DNA of 64,000 nt from Scortum barcoo. Lineage: Eukaryota > Chordata > Actinopteri > Centrarchiformes > Terapontidae. The position numbers and the translations under genes are program-made. Location: contig CM041531.1 of NCBI GenBank assembly GCA_023238725.1, positions 19,180,643 through 19,244,642 of the forward strand, in the 5' to 3' direction. Shown one piece after another: positions 62,621-64,000 of this stretch (positions within the stretch are counted from its first letter, which is position 1; each line of letters opens with the position of its first letter). A model generated the notes under the pieces. It was given only the letters and a program-made list of their open reading frames with translations. It was not told the origin of the DNA and did no database searches.

Positions 62621-62899
62621 TGTCTGGATTTAGTTTGATTTCCCCCCCCACATCCTACCCCATAGTCACCCCCTCCTCTTCCTCTCCCTCTCCTCATCCT
62701 TGGCCTCGATCAGCAAGATAAGCCTTCAGAGGAGGGGAGATAACATCCATTAAAGTGGTAAAGAGGAATTATGGGGCAGCGCAGATTAATCACTGCTCAG
62801 CTTAATCGCATTCAGTGCGGACGGCGGGGTTGGCTGCAGGGCCCGGCTTTTTCCTGTGTCATACCAACACATAAAGAGAGATGCAAGGAAGGAGTGTGT

Positions 62900-62931
<32 letters not shown>

Positions 62932-63494
62932 GTTTGTGTATGCGTTGAAAAGTGCCTCCATGGGGGAGAAAGTATAAAAAGATGAAAGAGAGATTTCAGA
63001 GCATCTCATAGCAAAGCCCACCCCTCTTATAGCTGTTTAGAGACATCACGACTAACCAGCGCTTGATATATAATTATTCCAGTACTTTGATCCAGGTGTA
63101 ATTGTTTACTCTCGCAGGCAGTCGTGTCAAAGTGGTGGAGTAAAAGAAATTACCAGAGACGCACGAAAACACATTGATTTGTCACTAAAAGCAAAGAAAA
63201 TAACTTAAAATCTTGTCCAATTCCAATTAAGTTTTTGTGCAATATTAGTCTCATTGAATTTTGAATACATGGCCAGAGCTTGTCTATCACTTGTTCAATA
63301 TTTCTCATGTTCAGAAATAGCAATACACACACTGAGATGTGGGGCTGAGCTCTATAAGCCAGAGGGAACAAAAATAGAGCCCTCATATTCTGAAGTCTGT
63401 GCTCACGCTTTTATTAAAATCATTTGAATCTGAATGTGGATTCTCATCAAGTCCTGCAGTTGATGTTCTTATTATTGTTTATCTGCATGTCACC

Positions 63495-63710
63495 TCAAAT
63501 TAAATTCACATTTATTTGTACAGCCCTTAATCACAGTCTCAGATGGCTTGATATCGCCCACACATAGTGAAACAATAAATTAAAACCGATTAATGAACAA
63601 CACAGACAACAGCTTAACCCAACCTATAGATCCTGGTATAAAAAATCCCAAAACTTATTTAGGGGCAAAAAACAGAGCATGCTGTACCCTCTTAAGGTTC
63701 TTAGGGTACG
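63495..63710. mobile_element. Teleost dispersed repeat (class unknown)
   Basis: Begins near ACATTTATTTGTACAGCCCT, continues TTAATCACAGTCTCAGATGG and TATCGCCCACAC. This resembles a common teleost repeat with the opening TTTATTTGTATAGCCCTTAATCAC and a following AGGGCTT block. No coding capacity and no clear ends. Confidence 0.45.
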
Positions 63711-64000
63711 TTTTACATTGAATAAACAAGAGACCCAAACAAAGAAGGCCAAAAGCCTCAAAGTCAGATATCACTCTATCACCAAATGACACTATTTAAT
63801 CTTTTTTAATCTATCGCGTAATATCTCCAATGTGGTGGAAATTTGATCCATAATCAGCTTTTAGTTGCAAGTAGCACAAGAATACAGGAACCACTTAATA
63901 CCTCGGTACTTCACTAATTCTTCAGAATCACTGGAGCTGCTGTCGTGTTGGGGTTTTTAAGTACATAAAGCCTTCTTCGAAAACAATGAGTGGAGAGAAT

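Larger units (their letters stand above)
55641..64000 (+). other. fto: fto intron 7 (start; continues beyond window)
   Basis: Begins GTAAGG. I searched by eye for the expected next exons (human counterpart beginning TNAVLHEV and the C-terminal PYWEKDD region) and found none. The stretch holds a tRNA-Gly gene, a LINE-like tail, microsatellites (58427-58454, 59001-59043, 59219-59250, 60800-60828, 62571-62620, 62897-62940) and a dispersed repeat near the right edge. Its repeat-free parts (for example 59990-60360) are candidate regulatory DNA. Confidence 0.75.

Noticed and set aside
55641..64000. fto exons 8 and 9
   Set aside because: I searched for the expected C-terminal domain sequences on the plus strand and found no segment with both similarity and splice sites.

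Overview
This is a piece of a fish chromosome, most likely from a teleost and probably a percomorph. The reasons are: vertebrate-style split genes with GT-AG introns; abundant (CA)n, (GATA)n and (CT)n microsatellites; two different non-LTR retrotransposons of teleost type; several short interspersed repeats that I recognise as common in teleost genomes; and, above all, a plus-strand FTO gene (2-oxoglutarate/Fe(II)-dependent RNA demethylase). There is no bacterial or viral gene content. Most of the window is non-coding, and nearly all the open reading frames of 60-180 codons are chance frames in intronic or intergenic DNA.

Layout. At the far left, bases 1-90 and 561-661 look like two coding exons of a minus-strand gene that I cannot name; their splice phases match. 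From 662 to about 18.65 kb I find no convincing gene. This stretch holds a partly duplicated segment with a SINE-like head (3.7-4.1 kb), a teleost dispersed repeat (9.08-9.55 kb), and a repeat plus a broken LINE (15.16-16.73 kb). The repeat/LINE block sits between two diverged copies of a roughly 180-bp non-coding element (14.91-15.09 and 17.03-17.21 kb). A CpG-rich promoter at about 18.69-18.9 kb, with a ZNF143-type motif, leads into fto.

fto exons 1 to 7 lie at 19030-19071, 40758-40835, 41043-42079, 44592-44717, 48547-48626, 49085-49228 and 55521-55640. The last two coding exons expected from the family are not seen and should lie beyond 64 kb. The catalytic residues are present: HxD in exon 3, and the distal His and two Arg in exon 5. 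Two things are odd. Exon 3 carries a long acidic Ser/Glu-rich tandem repeat that mammalian FTO lacks. There also appears to be one surplus T near the start of exon 3, which breaks the frame between exon 2 and the rest. Intron 1 (21.7 kb) contains a 5'-truncated L2/CR1-type LINE (36.19-38.16 kb) and a SINE fragment. Intron 7 (more than 8.3 kb) contains an intact minus-strand tRNA-Gly(GCC) gene followed directly by a LINE-like 3' tail with (TATC)n.

How the parts work together. The only clearly functional units are fto, its promoter and the tRNA gene. In vertebrates the long FTO introns are known to hold long-range enhancers of the neighbouring Iroquois genes. The duplicated non-coding element and several unique-looking intronic stretches may be of that kind, but conservation cannot be judged from one sequence.
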